DNA from: JAISGQ01 sp045536305
GTDB taxonomy: Bacteria > Bacillota > Clostridia > Oscillospirales > Acutalibacteraceae
DNA length: 64,000 nucleotides
Direction of reading: 5' to 3'
Assembly (NCBI GenBank): GCA_045536305.1
Contig: JAZSNH010000003.1
Location: 11,528-75,527 of the forward strand
Below, in pieces: positions 1-9,064 of the stretch. Under the pieces are notes generated by a model. It was not told the origin of the DNA. It made no database searches and was given only the letters and a program-made list of their open reading frames with translations. Position numbers and translations under genes: made by a program. Every line of letters starts with the position of its first letter. Position 1 is the stretch's first letter.

Positions 1-3000
1 TAAAACCGAGATTTTCCTCCGTCTCATTTTCTGAAAATGTTTTGGACAGTCTTATCGGAGAGCTGAAAAAAAACGTATCAACGGTAAACGGCGCTTTTTA
101 TAAATGCTCATGGAGCTATGATGAAAACAGCAAAGTAGTATCTGCGGTGCTGAAAACCGACAGCCTGATGCTTCTCAAGGCAAAGAAGTTCAGCGAAAAA
201 TTTGAAAACGCGGTCAGTGAATATTTCGGACTGCCTGTAGTGCTCAGTCTTGCTTACGACAAGGATGCCGAGATACCGAAGATAGAGCCGCAGGAAAAAA
301 CAGTACCGCCGTGGGAAGGTGGAGCCGCGGCGGAAAAACCTGCAGCGGTACCGCAAAGACCTGTGTCAAATCCCGCACCTCAGCGTAAAAGCAGGTATGC
401 ACCCCAGCCTGTCGAAAATCTGCTTAATGGACTGCCCGATAAAATAAGCTCACCGGTGCTTATCTACGGCAAGGTCGAAAGCTTGCCCGCGATAGAGCTT
501 AAAAAGCTCGACCCCATGCAGCACAGAGCGACAGTGTGGGGCAGAGTGTTCGGCTACGAATCAAAGCTCACAAAATCGGGGAAAAGCTACATCGTAAAAT
601 TCAATATCACCGACCTTACCTCATCAAATACCGTAAAGCTTTTCATGAAGGAAAAGGACGTGGAAAAAGCCGCAGAATTGGGGAACGGCAGTGTTGTTAT
701 AGTACAGGGCGAATATGCATACGACAGCTATGACAAAAGCTATTGCCTTATGGCAAGCTGTATAGCGATGGCAAAGGAAAGGCTTCGCACCGATAACTGC
801 GAAGAAAAGCGTGTGGAGCTGCACATGCATACCAATATGTCAGCCCTTGATGCAGTTACACCTGCGTCGAAGCTTATCGAGCGAGCGGCAAAATGGGGAC
901 ACAAAGCGATAGCAATAACCGACCATGGTGTGGCACAGGCATTTCCCGAAGCAATGAACACCGCAAACAAGCTGAAAAAGAACAAGGATAATCCTATAGA
1001 TATAAAGATTATATACGGTGTAGAGGATTATTTTGTCGATGACAGCCTCAGAGTGGTAACAGGTAAGGCCAGCGAACCCATCGAAGGTGATATTATTGCA
1101 TTCGACCTTGAAACAACGGGACTTAATGCAAAAAACTGCCGCATAACCGAGATCGGTGCGGTGAGACTTCGCGGCCTTGAAATTATCGATAAGTTTGGCA
1201 CCTTTGTAAATCCGGGACAGCATATCCCCTCGAAAATAACCGAAATAACGGGAATAACCGACGAAATGGTTGAAAATGCCCCGGAGGAATCAGAGGCAAT
1301 AGCAAAATTTTTTGAATTTTGCGGAGATACCAAAATACTGTCGGCACATAACGCGGCATTTGATATGAGCTTTTTATCAGCTGCATGCAAGAGATGCGGC
1401 TGTGCTTGTGATTTTACAAGCCTCGATACTCTTGCTCTCAGCCGTGCCATGTTCCCCGATATGAAGAATCATAAGCTTGATACGGTAACATCCTATTTAA
1501 AGCTTCCGTCATTTAACCATCACCGCGCGGTAGACGATGCAGTAGCGCTTGCATACATACTTATCGAAGAGCTTCGCAGAATGCGCGATGATTACAATGT
1601 AACGCAGATATCACAGCTGAATACCGCAATTACCGACAGGCCGATAAAGACCTATGAATCCCACCACCAGATAATCCTTGTAAAGAATAAAACAGGACTT
1701 AAAAATCTTTACAAGCTCATATCGCAGGCCAATCTTCACGACTTCTACAAGCGGCCGAGAACAAGACGCAGCATGATAGAAAAGCACAGGGAAGGACTTC
1801 TGATAGGTTCAGCCTGTGAGGCAGGTGAGCTGTATAAGGCTGTCGCAATGGGAGCAAGTCATGAAAGACTTGTTGAGATAGCCTCGTTCTATGATTATCT
1901 TGAGATACAGCCGATAGGCAATAACATGTTCATGGTTCGAAACGGAGAGGTTTCTGATACAGAGACTCTGCAGGAATATAACAGAACCATCTGCAGGCTC
2001 GGAGACGAGCTCGGCAAGCCTGTTGTAGCTACATGCGATGTCCATTTTCTCGAACCCGAGGACGAGGTTTACCGCAGAGTGCTGATGTCGAGCTTTGAGG
2101 ATGGCGATCAGCAGGCACCGTTGTACCTGAGAACAACGGAAGAGATGCTGGCGGAATTTGAATATCTCGGAAGGGATAAGGCCTATGAGGTCGTTGTGAC
2201 AAACACAAACAAAATAGCGGATATGGTAGAGGTTATAAGTCCGATACCCCCCGGTGTTTATCCTCCGAGAATAGAAGGCTCCGATGAAAATCTTCGAAGC
2301 ATCAGCCTCAACAGGGCAAAGGAGATCTATGGCGATCCGCTGCCCGAATATGTACACGAACGACTTGAACGTGAGCTAAACTCCATTATCAACAACGGAT
2401 TCTCGGTCATGTATATGACTGCACAGATGCTGGTTGCCGATTCCGAGGCTCACGGTTATCTTGTAGGCTCGCGAGGCTCGGTTGGCTCGTCCTTTGTTGC
2501 AACAATGGCAGGCATATCGGAGGTAAATCCCCTTGCGCCTCATTATGTATGTCCGAAATGTCAGTGGAGCCAGTTTTTTATTGAGGACCCGAATGTAGGC
2601 TCAGGCTTTGACCTTCCCGCAAAAAACTGCCCTCTCTGCGGTTCGGAAACAAAGCGCGACGGTCATGAGATACCATTTGAGACCTTCCTTGGATTCGACG
2701 GAGATAAGCAGCCCGATATCGACCTCAATTTCTCCGGCGAATATCAGTCTCGCGCACATAAATATACCGAGGAAATATTCGGCGCGGAAAATGTTTTTAA
2801 GGCAGGCACCATCGGTACGGTAGCAGAAAAAACCGCTTACGGATATGTGCTCAAATATGCCGAAGAGCGCGGACTTACTCTTCCTGCGGCAGAAATCGAA
2901 CGTCTTAAAAACGGCTGTACAGGAATAAAACGTACAACTAGCCAGCACCCGGGCGGCATGGTAGTTGTGCCGAGAGAATATGAGATATACGATTTCTGTC

Positions 3001-4142
3001 CTATTGCACATCCTGCCGATAAGACGGATGTCGATATAGTAACCACCCACTTCGACTTTCATTCCATACACGACACTATCTTAAAGCTTGATATATTGGG
3101 ACATGATAATCCTACTATATACCACTATCTTGAGGAATATACAGGCATCCCCGTTATGGAGGTCACCATGAGTGACCCTGCAGTAATGAGCCTGTTTACA
3201 TCTACAGAGGCTCTCGGAGTTACCCCCGAGGATATAGATTCCGAAACAGGAACCTTCTCTCTGCCGGAGGTCGGCACATCCTTTGTACGTCAGATGCTTG
3301 TAGATACTCAGCCGAAAACCTTTGCAGACCTTCTTCAGGTTTCGGGACTTTCTCACGGTACCGACGTTTACCTCGGAAACGCAAAGGATCTTATCGATAA
3401 TAAGGTGTGTACAATTTCTGAGGTTATCGGAACAAGAGACAATATCATGGTATATCTTATCCAGAAGGGCGTAGAAAAGGGTCTTGCATTCAAGATTATG
3501 GAAATAGTACGAAAGGGCAATGCAAAGAAGCTGCTCACGGATGAGATGGTCAGTATTATGAAGGAAAATAATGTTCCCGATTGGTATATCGATTCATGCT
3601 TTAAAATAAAGTACATGTTCCCGAAGGCTCATGCGGCCGCGTATATGATAGCAACACTTCGCCTCGGCTGGTATAAGGTACACATGCCCGAAGCATATTA
3701 TGCGGCATATTTTACCGCACGTCCCGATGATTTCGATGCTGAGTCCACTGTGGCAGGCAGGAGTGCTGTGCGTGCGAAGATGAAAGAGATAACCGCAAAG
3801 GGCAAGGGAGCAAGCGACAAGGAAAACAAGACCTTTGCCGTGCTTCAGATAATCAACGAGGCATTGGCACGAGGAGTAAAGTTTTTGAATATCGATCTGG
3901 AAAAAAGCTCGTCATACAAATTCCTCGTAGAGGAGGACGGCATCAGACTGCCCTTCTCTGTTCTTGACGGTGTAGGCCTCAATGCTGCAAAGCAGCTTGA
4001 AGAGGCACGAAATGATGGGATGTTTTCCACTCGTGAAGACATGCAGAAACGCTCGGGCGTAACAAAAGCGGTTATCGCGGCGCTCGATGCGGCAGGCGCA
4101 TTATCGGACTTGCCCGAATCGGATCAGATATCATTTATATGA
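1..4142 (+). CDS. polC: DNA polymerase III alpha subunit, Gram-positive type PolC (5' end outside window)
   Basis: Replicative DNA polymerase of low-GC Gram-positives, with polymerase and 3'-5' proofreading in one chain. The frame is open from base 3 through the first in-window TTG at 42, so the gene starts upstream; about 1,380 codons are present against roughly 1,430-1,450 in full PolC. Domains in order: OB-fold (about 500-790), PHP domain beginning ELHMHTN (about 815), inserted DEDDh exonuclease with FDLETTG (about 1,100), AHNAAFD and HHRAVDD (about 1,520), return to PHP, a zinc-binding pair CPKC/CPLC (about 2,550-2,640), and the catalytic palm with QPDIDLNFSG (about 2,710). The exonuclease inside PHP distinguishes PolC from DnaE. 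A terminator follows the stop. Identity is secure. Confidence 0.97.
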   Translation, partial: KPRFSSVSFSENVLDSLIGELKKNVSTVNGAFYKCSWSYDENSKVVSAVLKTDSLMLLKAKKFSEKFENAVSEYFGLPVVLSLAYDKDAEIPKIEPQEKTVPPWEGGAAAEKPAAVPQRPVSNPAPQRKSRYAPQPVENLLNGLPDKISSPVLIYGKVESLPAIELKKLDPMQHRATVWGRVFGYESKLTKSGKSYIVKFNITDLTSSNTVKLFMKEKDVEKAAELGNGSVVIVQGEYAYDSYDKSYCLMASCIAMAKERLRTDNCEEKRVELHMHTNMSALDAVTPASKLIERAAKWGHKAIAITDHGVAQAFPEAMNTANKLKKNKDNPIDIKIIYGVEDYFVDDSLRVVTGKASEPIEGDIIAFDLETTGLNAKNCRITEIGAVRLRGLEIIDKFGTFVNPGQHIPSKITEITGITDEMVENAPEESEAIAKFFEFCGDTKILSAHNAAFDMSFLSAACKRCGCACDFTSLDTLALSRAMFPDMKNHKLDTVTSYLKLPSFNHHRAVDDAVALAYILIEELRRMRDDYNVTQISQLNTAITDRPIKTYESHHQIILVKNKTGLKNLYKLISQANLHDFYKRPRTRRSMIEKHREGLLIGSACEAGELYKAVAMGASHERLVEIASFYDYLEIQPIGNNMFMVRNGEVSDTETLQEYNRTICRLGDELGKPVVATCDVHFLEPEDEVYRRVLMSSFEDGDQQAPLYLRTTEEMLAEFEYLGRDKAYEVVVTNTNKIADMVEVISPIPPGVYPPRIEGSDENLRSISLNRAKEIYGDPLPEYVHERLERELNSIINNGFSVMYMTAQMLVADSEAHGYLVGSRGSVGSSFVATMAGISEVNPLAPHYVCPKCQWSQFFIEDPNVGSGFDLPAKNCPLCGSETKRDGHEIPFETFLGFDGDKQPDIDLNFSGEYQSRAHKYTEEIFGAENVFKAGTIGTVAEKTAYGYVLKYAEERGLTLPAAEIERLKNGCTGIKRTTSQHPGGMVVVPREYEIYDFCPIAHPADKTDVDIVTTHFDFHSIHDTILKLDILGHDNPTIYHYLEEYTGIPVMEVTMSDPAVMSLFTSTEALGVTPEDIDSETGTFSLPEVGTSFVRQMLVDTQPKTFADLLQVSGLSHGTDVYLGNAKDLIDNKVCTISEVIGTRDNIMVYLIQKGVEKGLAFKIMEIVRKGNAKKLLTDEMVSIMKENNVPDWYIDSCFKIKYMFPKAHAAAYMIATLRLGWYKVHMPEAYYAAYFTARPDDFDAESTVAGRSAVRAKMKEITAKGKGASDKENKTFAVLQIINEALARGVKFLNIDLEKSSSYKFLVEEDGIRLPFSVLDGVGLNAAKQLEEARNDGMFSTREDMQKRSGVTKAVIAALDAAGALSDLPESDQISFI

Positions 4143-4164
4143 GTATAAGGCAGTTAATAAGCGC

Positions 4165-4199
4165 AACACCCACGGTTTTACCGTGGGTGTTATTTTTTA
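4165..4199 (+). terminator. Rho-independent terminator after polC
   Basis: A 12-bp perfect stem (4165-4176 with 4180-4191) with a 3-nt loop is followed by a run of T. It lies 22 bases after the polC stop and separates polC from the sporulation operon. Confidence 0.9.
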
Positions 4200-4200
4200 T

Positions 4201-4230
4201 GTCATATATAAGAATACTCGTCCATATAAA
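4201..4230 (+). promoter_or_regulatory. Sigma-E-like mother-cell promoter for spoIIIA
   Basis: GTCATATA (4201-4208), a 14-base spacer and CATATAAA (4223-4230) resemble the sigma-E pattern (KMATATT, 13-15 bases, CATACAHT). It sits about 20 bases upstream of the spoIIIAA start. The spoIIIA operon is transcribed by sigma-E in Bacillus subtilis. The match is by eye only. Confidence 0.65.
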
Positions 4231-4251
4231 TTAGCAAAGGAGGGATGGACA

Positions 4252-5256
4252 ATGTATGACACATACCCTTTTGATGAGGCCGCGCAGTCGTTGGGAACAA
4301 AGCTTTTTGCCGTGCTTTCCTCTTTGGACGAGCAGACAAAGGCATACACACAGGAAATACGCTTAAGGTGCGAATGCAAAATCACACTGCGCGTAAAAGG
4401 AGAGCTGAAAACCCTTGAGCATATTCCAAAAATAACATCAGATGAGCTTAAGGAGGCCTTTGAAAGCATGTGCGGCTATTCGGTGTATGCACATCAGCAG
4501 GAGATAGCGAGTGGGTATATAACGATACGCGGAGGACACAGAGCAGGCGTGTGCGGAACAGCAGTGACAACAAACGGACAAGTGACCATGCTCAGGGATA
4601 TAACGGCAATAAATCTTCGCATAGCCCGAGCCTGTATCGGCTGCAGCGCACAGCTTTTCTCGAGTGCAGGCGCTGCTGCGGCCGAAGGCGGGATTTTAAT
4701 AGCAGGTGCTCCGATGAGCGGAAAAACAACCCTTCTGCGAGATATCGCAGCATCACTTTCAAAAGGTCTTACAGGCAGACGCTACGCAGTATCGCTTCTC
4801 GATGAGCGCGGAGAGCTTGCGGCATGTCACAACGGAATACCGCAATACGAATGTGTCCGTTCTTGTGACGTGTTAAGCGGTTATCCGAAGGGCGATGCAA
4901 TAACTGCGGCAATTCGCAGCATGGCGCCTCAGATCATCGTGTGCGATGAAATCAGCTCCGAAAAGGAAGCGTGTGCAGTCAGTGAGGGCTTCAATGCAGG
5001 AGTCGGCATCATTGCAAGTGTACATGCAGAGAATGAAAACGAGCTGCTGCGAAGGCCTGCGGTAAAACAGCTTATTGATACAGGTGCATTCAAGCTTGCG
5101 GTACTGCTTTCACGCAGTCCTTTAAATATAGAAAAAGTAATAAAAACGGAGGACTTAAGAAGTGAAAATGACAGTATGTGTTCTGATAATGCTGGCTTCG
5201 GTTGTGATGGGATGGAGCTTTCGGGGAGATATAAAACGCAGATACGAGTCGCTTGA
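4252..5256 (+). CDS. spoIIIAA: Stage III sporulation protein AA (ATPase)
   Basis: Cytoplasmic mother-cell ATPase of the SpoIIIA-SpoIIQ channel that spans the two forespore membranes, related to type II/IV secretion ATPases. The Walker A loop GAPMSGKT is at residues 152-159 and a Walker B-like segment IIVCDEI lies near 227. I chose ATG 4252 (334 aa) because AAGGAGGG sits just upstream; the frame is open back to 4087, but that would run through the terminator and promoter. B. subtilis SpoIIIAA is about 307 aa. Oddity: the last 32 codons (5162-5256) overlap the start of spoIIIAB by 95 bases, giving a C-terminal tail that I do not recognise from the family. Confidence 0.95.
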   Translation: MYDTYPFDEAAQSLGTKLFAVLSSLDEQTKAYTQEIRLRCECKITLRVKGELKTLEHIPKITSDELKEAFESMCGYSVYAHQQEIASGYITIRGGHRAGVCGTAVTTNGQVTMLRDITAINLRIARACIGCSAQLFSSAGAAAAEGGILIAGAPMSGKTTLLRDIAASLSKGLTGRRYAVSLLDERGELAACHNGIPQYECVRSCDVLSGYPKGDAITAAIRSMAPQIIVCDEISSEKEACAVSEGFNAGVGIIASVHAENENELLRRPAVKQLIDTGAFKLAVLLSRSPLNIEKVIKTEDLRSENDSMCSDNAGFGCDGMELSGRYKTQIRVA

Positions 5257-5656
5257 TGCATTGAGATGCGTATGTATAAAACTTCAGAATGAAATATCTT
5301 TTCGTATGCCGCCGCTGAGCGAGCTTATGACAAAGTGTGCAGAGGGCAGCCGCTGTGCTGAGCTTTTCAGGTCGGTAAGCCTTGAAATGAACGACGGATT
5401 TGAAAAGGCGTGGCAGAAACATGTCGGGAAATGGTCAAAGTCAGTAGGGCTGACACGTGATGAGCTTGAAACGGTGCAGATGCTTTCCGCGCTTGGCGGC
5501 TGTGACATAAACGGCGAAAAACATCTGTTGACAACAGTTTCAAAAAGATTGTCCGACCATGCTGATGCAGCACGAGAGGAGCTTGCTGCAAAGGGAAAGA
5601 TGCTTTTTTCCTGCTCGATTCTGGCAGGCCTTGCCATCGTGATATTTATAATATAA
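5162..5656 (+). CDS. spoIIIAB: Stage III sporulation protein AB
   Basis: Membrane component of the SpoIIIA channel, related to the GspF-type platform proteins of type II secretion. It is 164 aa with a GTG start; GGAGGAC lies upstream, inside spoIIIAA. There is an N-terminal hydrophobic segment (about 3-17), a helical cytoplasmic region and a C-terminal hydrophobic segment (about 145-164), the usual SpoIIIAB layout. It overlaps spoIIIAA by 95 bases and is followed after 13 bases by spoIIIAC. Family membership rests on position in the operon plus topology. Confidence 0.93.
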   Translation: MKMTVCVLIMLASVVMGWSFRGDIKRRYESLDALRCVCIKLQNEISFRMPPLSELMTKCAEGSRCAELFRSVSLEMNDGFEKAWQKHVGKWSKSVGLTRDELETVQMLSALGGCDINGEKHLLTTVSKRLSDHADAAREELAAKGKMLFSCSILAGLAIVIFII

Positions 5657-5669
5657 AGGACTGTTTTTT

Positions 5670-5864
5670 ATGGATATTGATCTGATTTTTAAAATAGCGG
5701 CAGTGGGAATAATCGTTGCGGTGCTCAATCAGGTGCTTATTCGCGCAGGGCGTGAGGAGCAGGCGACAATGACAACCATAGCAGGAATAATAGTAGTGCT
5801 TACAATAATAGTTCAGGAAATAAGCAGTCTGTTTGATACAGTGAAATCGGTGTTTGAGCTATGA
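5670..5864 (+). CDS. spoIIIAC: Stage III sporulation protein AC
   Basis: A 64-residue membrane protein of the SpoIIIA channel with two hydrophobic helices (about 6-24 and 33-50) joined by a short loop containing RAGREEQ, typical of SpoIIIAC. It starts at ATG 5670. Its stop overlaps the spoIIIAD start by 4 bases (ATGA), implying translational coupling. SpoIIIAC is one of the most conserved proteins of the operon, and length and topology match the family. Confidence 0.95.
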   Translation: MDIDLIFKIAAVGIIVAVLNQVLIRAGREEQATMTTIAGIIVVLTIIVQEISSLFDTVKSVFEL

Positions 5865-6247
5865 GTATAACATCAATTGCAGGAGCGGCTGTGATAATTT
5901 GCATGCTGACGGTTATAGTGCGTCAGAGCAGACAGGAGTTTTCGATAGGTATATTGCTGCTTGGCGGCTGTGTCATAGCGGCGATATGCGTATCGGCTGT
6001 TTCTCCTGCCATAAAACAGCTTAACGATCTTTCATCAAGGTACGATTTAAGCGAAGGCTTCAAGCCTGTTTTAAAGGCGATAGGTATATGCTTTATAGCG
6101 CAGACGGCAGCAGATACCTGTCGTGATGCGGCGTGTACTTCTCTTGCGTCAAAGGTGGAAACAGCAGGAAAAATAGCAGTGCTTGCAGTTGTCTTTCCCC
6201 TGTTTGAAAGGCTTCTCGGTACTGCGGTGGAGATAATAAACGGATGA
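5861..6247 (+). CDS. spoIIIAD: Stage III sporulation protein AD
   Basis: A 128-residue polytopic membrane protein of the SpoIIIA complex, homologous to SpoIIIAC with an additional C-terminal part. Hydrophobic helices lie near 4-20, 28-45 and 100-118. It is coupled by 4-base ATGA overlaps to both spoIIIAC upstream and spoIIIAE downstream, so the three products are probably made in similar amounts. Length and context are typical. Confidence 0.94.
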   Translation: MSITSIAGAAVIICMLTVIVRQSRQEFSIGILLLGGCVIAAICVSAVSPAIKQLNDLSSRYDLSEGFKPVLKAIGICFIAQTAADTCRDAACTSLASKVETAGKIAVLAVVFPLFERLLGTAVEIING

Positions 6248-7383
6248 TGAAAAAAATAATTTCACTCTCCCTTATGCTTCTGATAACGGTGTGCATCGCA
6301 CCCGATACCAAAGCGGTTGAGTATGAAGAGTATGATGAGCTGTTTGAAAACAGCGGCGCGGCCGAGCTGACAGAGTATTTACCCGACGAAACGATTGAGG
6401 ATCTTGAGAATGCCGGAATTGCTTCTGCATCGGAAGAAAATATGACCGAAATTGATATTTCGAATATTCTAAGCTCTGTAATGAGTATAACCGCAGAAGA
6501 AAGCAAACAGCCGCTTAGAGTCGGTGCGGCAATAATAGCGGCAGTGCTGCTGACGGTGCTGCTCGGAGGACTTCGAGACTCAATGGCGGATACCGCCACT
6601 GCAAAAACCGCATATACCGCGGTCTCGGTTTTTGCCGCACTGACAGCGCTTGAGCCTCTTTTGAGATATTTTACCGATGTTATCGCCGCTATTGAAAATG
6701 CAAATAATTTTGAAAAGGGCTTTATTCCCGTGTTTGCGGCAGTGCTTGCGGCATCGGGACAAACGGTGACTGCTGCAGGCAGTGCAGGTGCAATACTTAC
6801 CGTATCGGAAATAGTATCAGGTGTTCTGGTCGGCGCAGTAGTACCCTTTATACGCATACTTGCGGCGGTTTCGTCGGTTACGGCAGCGATACCGGAGTTA
6901 GGGCTTGATTCTGTCGTTGCTTTTGCAGAGAAATGCATAAAATGGCTGATGGGAATACTTGCAACCGTTCTGGTAGCGGCACTGACTGTTTCGGGCATGG
7001 TAACAGCCGGTGCAGATACGGTCGCAGGCAAAACAGTAAAATTTGTGGTTTCAGGCTCAGTTCCGATAATCGGCGGTGCGGTGGGCGAAGCATTATCTTC
7101 GGTGCGAAGCTGTATAGCCTTGCTTAAAACCTCTGTAGGAGCATTCGGGATAATTGCCTGCGGCTATATATTTTTGCCTGTGATCATAAGAGGTGTGCTG
7201 TGGAGGCTGACTCTTGAGCTGTGTGCATCGACAGCCGAAATATTCGGCGCAGGTACAGTATCGAAGTTTCTGCGTTCACTGTCTGCGGCTGTTGGAATGC
7301 TGATTTCGGTATGCATACTGTTGGTGATTATACTGACAGTTTCGGCAGCAGCGGTGCTGGTAGTCGGAAAAGGAGGAGCATAA
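6244..7383 (+). CDS. spoIIIAE: Stage III sporulation protein AE
   Basis: Large polytopic membrane subunit of the SpoIIIA channel (379 aa). An N-terminal signal-like segment (residues 3-24) is followed by an acidic extracytoplasmic stretch and then about seven hydrophobic helices from residue 95 to the C-terminus, interrupted by glycine/alanine-rich loops. This matches the signal-peptide plus multi-pass architecture of the family. Its start overlaps the spoIIIAD stop (ATGA). Confidence 0.95.
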   Translation: MMKKIISLSLMLLITVCIAPDTKAVEYEEYDELFENSGAAELTEYLPDETIEDLENAGIASASEENMTEIDISNILSSVMSITAEESKQPLRVGAAIIAAVLLTVLLGGLRDSMADTATAKTAYTAVSVFAALTALEPLLRYFTDVIAAIENANNFEKGFIPVFAAVLAASGQTVTAAGSAGAILTVSEIVSGVLVGAVVPFIRILAAVSSVTAAIPELGLDSVVAFAEKCIKWLMGILATVLVAALTVSGMVTAGADTVAGKTVKFVVSGSVPIIGGAVGEALSSVRSCIALLKTSVGAFGIIACGYIFLPVIIRGVLWRLTLELCASTAEIFGAGTVSKFLRSLSAAVGMLISVCILLVIILTVSAAAVLVVGKGGA

Positions 7384-7385
7384 AA

Positions 7386-7862
7386 ATGGCAGAAATAAAG
7401 GAAGCGGCAGTTTGTATCTGTGTGTGCTGTGTGTTGTGCGGAGCATTGAAGATGCTTGTTCCGTCAACCTCTTTTGAAAAGCTTGTCAGGCTTTCTGTAA
7501 GTGCATTTTTGGTCTGTTCGGTCGCTTTCCCGTTAAGTAATGCGATCAAAAACATACAAATGCCGAAAATTACCGCAGCGGCAGTTGAGGAAAACGAAAA
7601 AATGGAGGTTGCCGTGACAACATTTACAAGTAAAATGCTCGAAAGCATGGTGGGCGGACAGATAGAAAGCGCACTTCAATCGGAAAATGTCGAAGCAAAG
7701 AATATTTCGATATACATGGATATAATGAAGGACGGGAGCATATCAATATCTCAGGCAGAGGTTACTTTGTCCGCAGAAGATTACGCAAGGCATACAGAGC
7801 TGTTACGGACGGTATATACCCGAACGGGAGTAAACGTCAAGTTCACAACGGAGGAAGAGTGA
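7386..7862 (+). CDS. spoIIIAF: Stage III sporulation protein AF
   Basis: A 158-residue protein with two N-terminal membrane helices (about 5-22 and 33-52) and a soluble domain predicted to lie in the intermembrane space; the family carries a ring-building motif there. I use ATG 7386, which has AAAGGAGGA upstream and follows the spoIIIAE stop by 2 bases. The frame extends back to 7221, but that would overlap spoIIIAE heavily. Its stop overlaps the first codon of spoIIIAG. Confidence 0.92.
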   Translation: MAEIKEAAVCICVCCVLCGALKMLVPSTSFEKLVRLSVSAFLVCSVAFPLSNAIKNIQMPKITAAAVEENEKMEVAVTTFTSKMLESMVGGQIESALQSENVEAKNISIYMDIMKDGSISISQAEVTLSAEDYARHTELLRTVYTRTGVNVKFTTEEE

Positions 7863-8425
7863 TGGATGGAATAAAAGAAAAAATAAGCGGCTTGATAAAA
7901 AAAGAAAACAGGGCAAAGTTTGCCGTCGCCGCAGGTCTTCTTATTCTTGCGCTGATAATGGTGTCCGAGCTCGGAGCGTCCTGCACAAAAAAGGAGAAAG
8001 CGGTGAATGCCGCAGCCTTTGACTGTGAAGAATATGCCGATTCCATAGAAAAAAGGCTTGGAGAGATAGTAGGCTCGATAAAAGGCGCAGGAAGAGTAAA
8101 GGTGCTTGTAACGCTTGAAAACAGCGAAGAGTACATATATGCAAGCGATTCGAAGCAAAACAGCGATTCATCGGAAAAAAGCGATACAAACGGAAGCATC
8201 AGCACAGACACAAAAAATGACAGCGAGGAATCGGTGATAATCGTTGACGGAGAGAATGGGCGCGAGGCATTGGTCAGAACTATGCTTCTGCCCACTGTAG
8301 GAGGCGTGGTGGTAGTCTGTGACGGTGCAGGAGATGAAGAGGTAAGGGCACGAATAACCGAAACGGTAACGACCGCCCTGGGGATATCCTCAAGGCGAGT
8401 GTATGTAACCATATTAAACAATTGA
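7859..8425 (+). CDS. spoIIIAG: Stage III sporulation protein AG
   Basis: Bitopic protein (188 aa) that in B. subtilis forms a large ring between the mother cell and forespore membranes. It has a basic N-terminus, one membrane helix (about 20-40), then a ring-building-type domain interrupted by a low-complexity Ser/Asp/Lys/Glu stretch (about 95-125), like the beta-insertion region of the family. The start may be GTG 7859, overlapping the spoIIIAF stop, or ATG 7862; GGAGGAAGA precedes both. Confidence 0.94.
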   Translation: MMDGIKEKISGLIKKENRAKFAVAAGLLILALIMVSELGASCTKKEKAVNAAAFDCEEYADSIEKRLGEIVGSIKGAGRVKVLVTLENSEEYIYASDSKQNSDSSEKSDTNGSISTDTKNDSEESVIIVDGENGREALVRTMLLPTVGGVVVVCDGAGDEEVRARITETVTTALGISSRRVYVTILNN

Positions 8426-8437
8426 CAGGAGGATGAA

Positions 8438-9019
8438 ATGATGAAAAACAAAAAAAGAGGGATTCTTATTGCAGGACTTGTGCTGGCGCTTGGCACAGCG
8501 GTATATCTGAACTGGCAGTTTGCGCCGAGTGAGGACTATGTCCAGTCGGGTCAGCCGGTGTCTGACGAAGCAATGCTCGGAGAAGCGCTGCTGGTATCGA
8601 CACAGGGGACAGAAAAAGCATCTGACAGCGATACTGTTGCCGCATCGGCAGAGGGCAGCTATTTTAATATGGCATACTCCGAGAGAGAAAATGCCAGGGA
8701 AGAATCCATTGCCCTGCTCGAGGAAGTAATAAAGGATGCAGGGAAAAGCGGTGCAGACAAAACTGCAGCCGTTAATAAAAGTGCCGAGATAGCATCGCGC
8801 ATACAAACAGAAAATGCTATAGAGACGCTCATCAAAGCAAAAGGCTTTGAGGACTGCATTGCAATTGTCGGTGATTCACAGGTGAGTGTTATTGTATCAA
8901 ACACAAAGGAGCTTACCTCCTCGGAGGTATCGATGATAACCGATGCTGTCATCGCACAGACCACCATGCCTGCATCCTGCATAAGCATACTTCAGCCGAA
9001 GCTCGAAGACAGAGCATAA
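8438..9019 (+). CDS. spoIIIAH: Stage III sporulation protein AH
   Basis: Bitopic mother-cell protein (193 aa) whose extracellular domain in B. subtilis binds forespore SpoIIQ, zipping the two membranes together. One N-terminal membrane helix (about 8-27) is followed by an extracytoplasmic helical and ring-building-motif domain with the expected AREESIALLEE-type helix. It starts at ATG 8438 with AGGAGGATG just upstream. It is the last gene of the operon and is followed by a strong terminator. Confidence 0.94.
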   Translation: MMKNKKRGILIAGLVLALGTAVYLNWQFAPSEDYVQSGQPVSDEAMLGEALLVSTQGTEKASDSDTVAASAEGSYFNMAYSERENAREESIALLEEVIKDAGKSGADKTAAVNKSAEIASRIQTENAIETLIKAKGFEDCIAIVGDSQVSVIVSNTKELTSSEVSMITDAVIAQTTMPASCISILQPKLEDRA

Positions 9020-9020
9020 T

Positions 9021-9064
9021 AAAAGAACAGACCGCTCGAATTTGTTCGAGCGGTCTGTTCTTTT
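9021..9064. terminator. Bidirectional terminator between spoIIIAH and the RsmF-like gene
   Basis: A 20-bp perfect inverted repeat (9021-9040 with 9045-9064) has a 4-base loop and A/T tracts at both ends. It lies between convergent genes and overlaps the stop of the minus-strand gene, so it can serve both. Confidence 0.93.

Noticed and set aside
4087..4251. N-terminal extension of SpoIIIAA starting inside polC
   Set aside because: It would run across the polC terminator and the sigma-E-like promoter; ATG 4252 has a strong ribosome binding site.
6093..7031. 312-codon minus-strand frame opposite spoIIIAD/AE
   Set aside because: It lies antisense to a conserved operon, has low-complexity Ser/Ala/Thr composition and no ribosome binding site; a shadow of codon bias.
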